NCBI GenBank assembly: GCA_030637205.1
Contig: DAOVVL010000101.1
Location: forward strand, 1-6,992
Direction: 5' to 3'
Length of the DNA: 6,992 nt
Source of the DNA: Thalassospiraceae bacterium
GTDB taxonomy: Bacteria; Pseudomonadota; Alphaproteobacteria; Rhodospirillales; Magnetovibrionaceae
A program made the position numbers and the translations under genes. Every line of letters begins with the position of its first letter. The first letter of the stretch is position 1. Positions 5,951 through 6,992 of the stretch are shown in pieces. Below the pieces are notes generated by a model that saw nothing but the letters and a program-made list of their open reading frames with translations, was not told where the DNA came from and did not search any database.

Positions 5951-6793
5951 ATGGCCCCAAGGAATAATGCCCCAAGCTTTGCCGGCATTTCGCTTGAACG
6001 CCCGATCATCATGGGCGTCGTGAATGCGACGCCGGATAGTTTTTCAGATGGTGGCGATGCGTTTAATTTTGAAGACGCGGTTGCGCGCGGGCGCATGCTG
6101 GCCGAACAGGGCGCGTTGATCATTGACGTTGGCGGTGAATCGACCCGCCCCGGTGCTGATCCGGTGTCTATTGCAGAAGAAATTGCCCGCACCCGTCCGG
6201 TGGTCGAACGCCTGGCTGGCGAGGGCCTCTCAGTTTCCATCGACACGCGCAACGCTGACGTCATGCAAGCCGCCCTGGATGTGGGTGCTACCATTATTAA
6301 TGATGTTACGGCACTGACGTATGATGCCCGCGCGCTGGAAGTGGCGGCGGCGTGCAGCGCGTCGGTGGTGCTGATGCACATGCAGGGCCAGCCCGGCACC
6401 ATGCAGGAAAACCCGGTTTACGAAAACGCAGCCCAAGACGTGTTGGCATACCTCAAGGACCGCATCGCGGCTTGCGAAAGCGCCGGCATTAAAAAGGACC
6501 GTATCGCGGTTGATCCCGGCATCGGCTTTGGCAAGACGGTGGCGCACAATCTGGAAATTCTGGGCCAGCTTGATCTGTATCAGGGACTGGATGTGCCTTT
6601 GTTGATCGGCGTGTCGCGCAAACGCTTTATTGAGGCGATTTCAGGCGAAACCGACCCTAAACGCCGCCTTCCCGGTTCCATCGCGGCGGCGCTGGCAGCG
6701 GTTGAAAAAGGCGCCCGGATCATACGGGTCCACGATGTGGCTGAGACCGCACAGGCGCTGGCGGTGTGGGAGGCCATCAAAAAAGGCGGCTAG
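5951..6793 (+). CDS. folP: FolP, dihydropteroate synthase
   Basis: A 280-residue cytosolic TIM-barrel enzyme, normal length. Family role: joins p-aminobenzoate to 6-hydroxymethyl-dihydropterin pyrophosphate to give 7,8-dihydropteroate in folate synthesis; it is the sulfonamide target. Signature motifs, in order: MGVVNATPDSFSDGG at 21-35 (pyrophosphate-binding loop), DVGGESTRPGA at 59-69, SIDTR at 96-100, IINDV at 115-119 with the pterin-contacting N and D, MHMQGQPGTMQ at 142-152, DPGIGFGK at 188-195, GVSRKRF at 220-226 containing the conserved Lys, and RVHDV at 259-263. All catalytic and binding positions I know for the family are present. ATG 5951 is chosen over TTG 5936 because GGAG lies at the right distance. 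The gene lies between ftsH and glmM; no folK or folB is next to it. Confidence 0.97.
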   Translation: MAPRNNAPSFAGISLERPIIMGVVNATPDSFSDGGDAFNFEDAVARGRMLAEQGALIIDVGGESTRPGADPVSIAEEIARTRPVVERLAGEGLSVSIDTRNADVMQAALDVGATIINDVTALTYDARALEVAAACSASVVLMHMQGQPGTMQENPVYENAAQDVLAYLKDRIAACESAGIKKDRIAVDPGIGFGKTVAHNLEILGQLDLYQGLDVPLLIGVSRKRFIEAISGETDPKRRLPGSIAAALAAVEKGARIIRVHDVAETAQALAVWEAIKKGG

Positions 6794-6894
6794 CCTGCCG
6801 AAGTGAAAAAAACCGAAACAAAATTTTACGTTGATTTAAGCGTTTTTCGTTTAAAACGGGTGATAGCAAAGGCATTTCAAAGGTTGAACGAACC
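6794..6894. other. AT-rich folP-glmM gap
   Basis: This 101-base gap is much richer in A and T than the flanking genes and has A runs, AAAATTTT, and CGTTTT/AAAACG arms at 6841-6846 and 6853-6858. I find no convincing pair of -35 and -10 hexamers and no terminator with a T tract. Its composition suits a promoter region for glmM, but I cannot place one. Confidence 0.3.
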
Positions 6895-6992
6895 ATGAGC
6901 ACGAAGCTATTCGGCACCGACGGTATTCGCGGTACCGCCAACCAGCACCCCATGACCGCCATGACGGCAATGCTGGTGGGCCAGGCGGCTGC
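6895..6992 (+). CDS. glmM: GlmM, phosphoglucosamine mutase (5' part only)
   Basis: The window ends after 32 complete codons. The visible N-terminus, MSTKLFGTDGIRG followed by TANQHPMTAMTA, is the characteristic start of GlmM-type phosphohexosamine mutases: the KLFGTDGIRG block is nearly invariant in the family. Family role: converts glucosamine-6-phosphate to glucosamine-1-phosphate on the way to UDP-N-acetylglucosamine for peptidoglycan and LPS. The catalytic phosphoserine and metal-binding regions lie beyond the window. AAAGG at 6879-6883, 11 bases before the ATG, is a usable but slightly distant ribosome-binding site. The folP-glmM order is common in proteobacteria and supports the call. 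Confidence 0.93.
   Translation, partial: MSTKLFGTDGIRGTANQHPMTAMTAMLVGQAA

Noticed and set aside
5311..6402. A 363-codon open frame on the minus strand across the ftsH-folP junction
   Set aside because: It is antisense to two well-supported genes and crosses their terminator-like gap. The composition (Ser/Arg/Ala-rich) and lack of motifs point to a shadow frame.
6831..6866. A glmM promoter starting from TTGATT at 6831
   Set aside because: No acceptable -10 hexamer occurs at 16-18 bases; TTTAAA and TGATAG fall at the wrong distances.
1..6992. A novel defence, mobile or biosynthetic system
   Set aside because: All seven genes are conserved housekeeping genes in a familiar order, with no transposase, integrase, repeat array, toxin-antitoxin pair, tRNA or compositional break.

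Overview
The window looks like core chromosome of an alphaproteobacterium. The gene order tolB, pal, cpoB (ybgF), tilS, ftsH, folP, glmM, all on the + strand, is the arrangement familiar from that class. The coding regions are moderately GC-rich, and a Rhodospirillales-type host would fit, but nothing here fixes the genus. Every gene is a recognisable housekeeping gene with its key motifs intact. I see no mobile element, CRISPR array, tRNA, rRNA, phage gene or unexplained cluster, and no undescribed system.

Region 1 (1-2658) is the distal part of the Tol-Pal envelope module. It holds the last 170 codons of tolB, then pal (outer-membrane lipoprotein binding peptidoglycan) and cpoB (periplasmic coiled-coil/TPR protein linking Tol-Pal to peptidoglycan synthesis). 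The tolB-pal gap (514-728) is AT-rich and carries a good sigma-70-type promoter, so pal probably has its own transcript. The pal-cpoB gap (1206-1428) carries two GC-rich hairpins; the first is very strong.

Region 2 (2698-5868) holds tilS, which makes lysidine in the minor isoleucine tRNA, followed 51 bases later by ftsH, the membrane AAA+ zinc protease. The ftsH start is TTG behind a strong ribosome-binding site. The short gap and the tilS 3' end contain a sequence that fits the alphaproteobacterial heat-shock promoter pattern.

Region 3 (5869-6992) has a terminator-like hairpin just before folP (dihydropteroate synthase, folate pathway), then a 101-base AT-rich gap, then the first 98 bases of glmM (phosphoglucosamine mutase, cell-wall precursor synthesis), cut by the window edge.

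The genes share an envelope and growth theme: envelope constriction (Tol-Pal-CpoB), peptidoglycan and LPS precursor supply (glmM) and membrane/heat-shock proteolysis (ftsH), with translation (tilS) and folate (folP) genes among them. The most useful observations are regulatory: the pal promoter with an inverted repeat across it, the possible heat-shock promoter of ftsH, and the hairpins that may divide the run of genes into separate transcripts. No stretch longer than about 225 bases lacks a gene.
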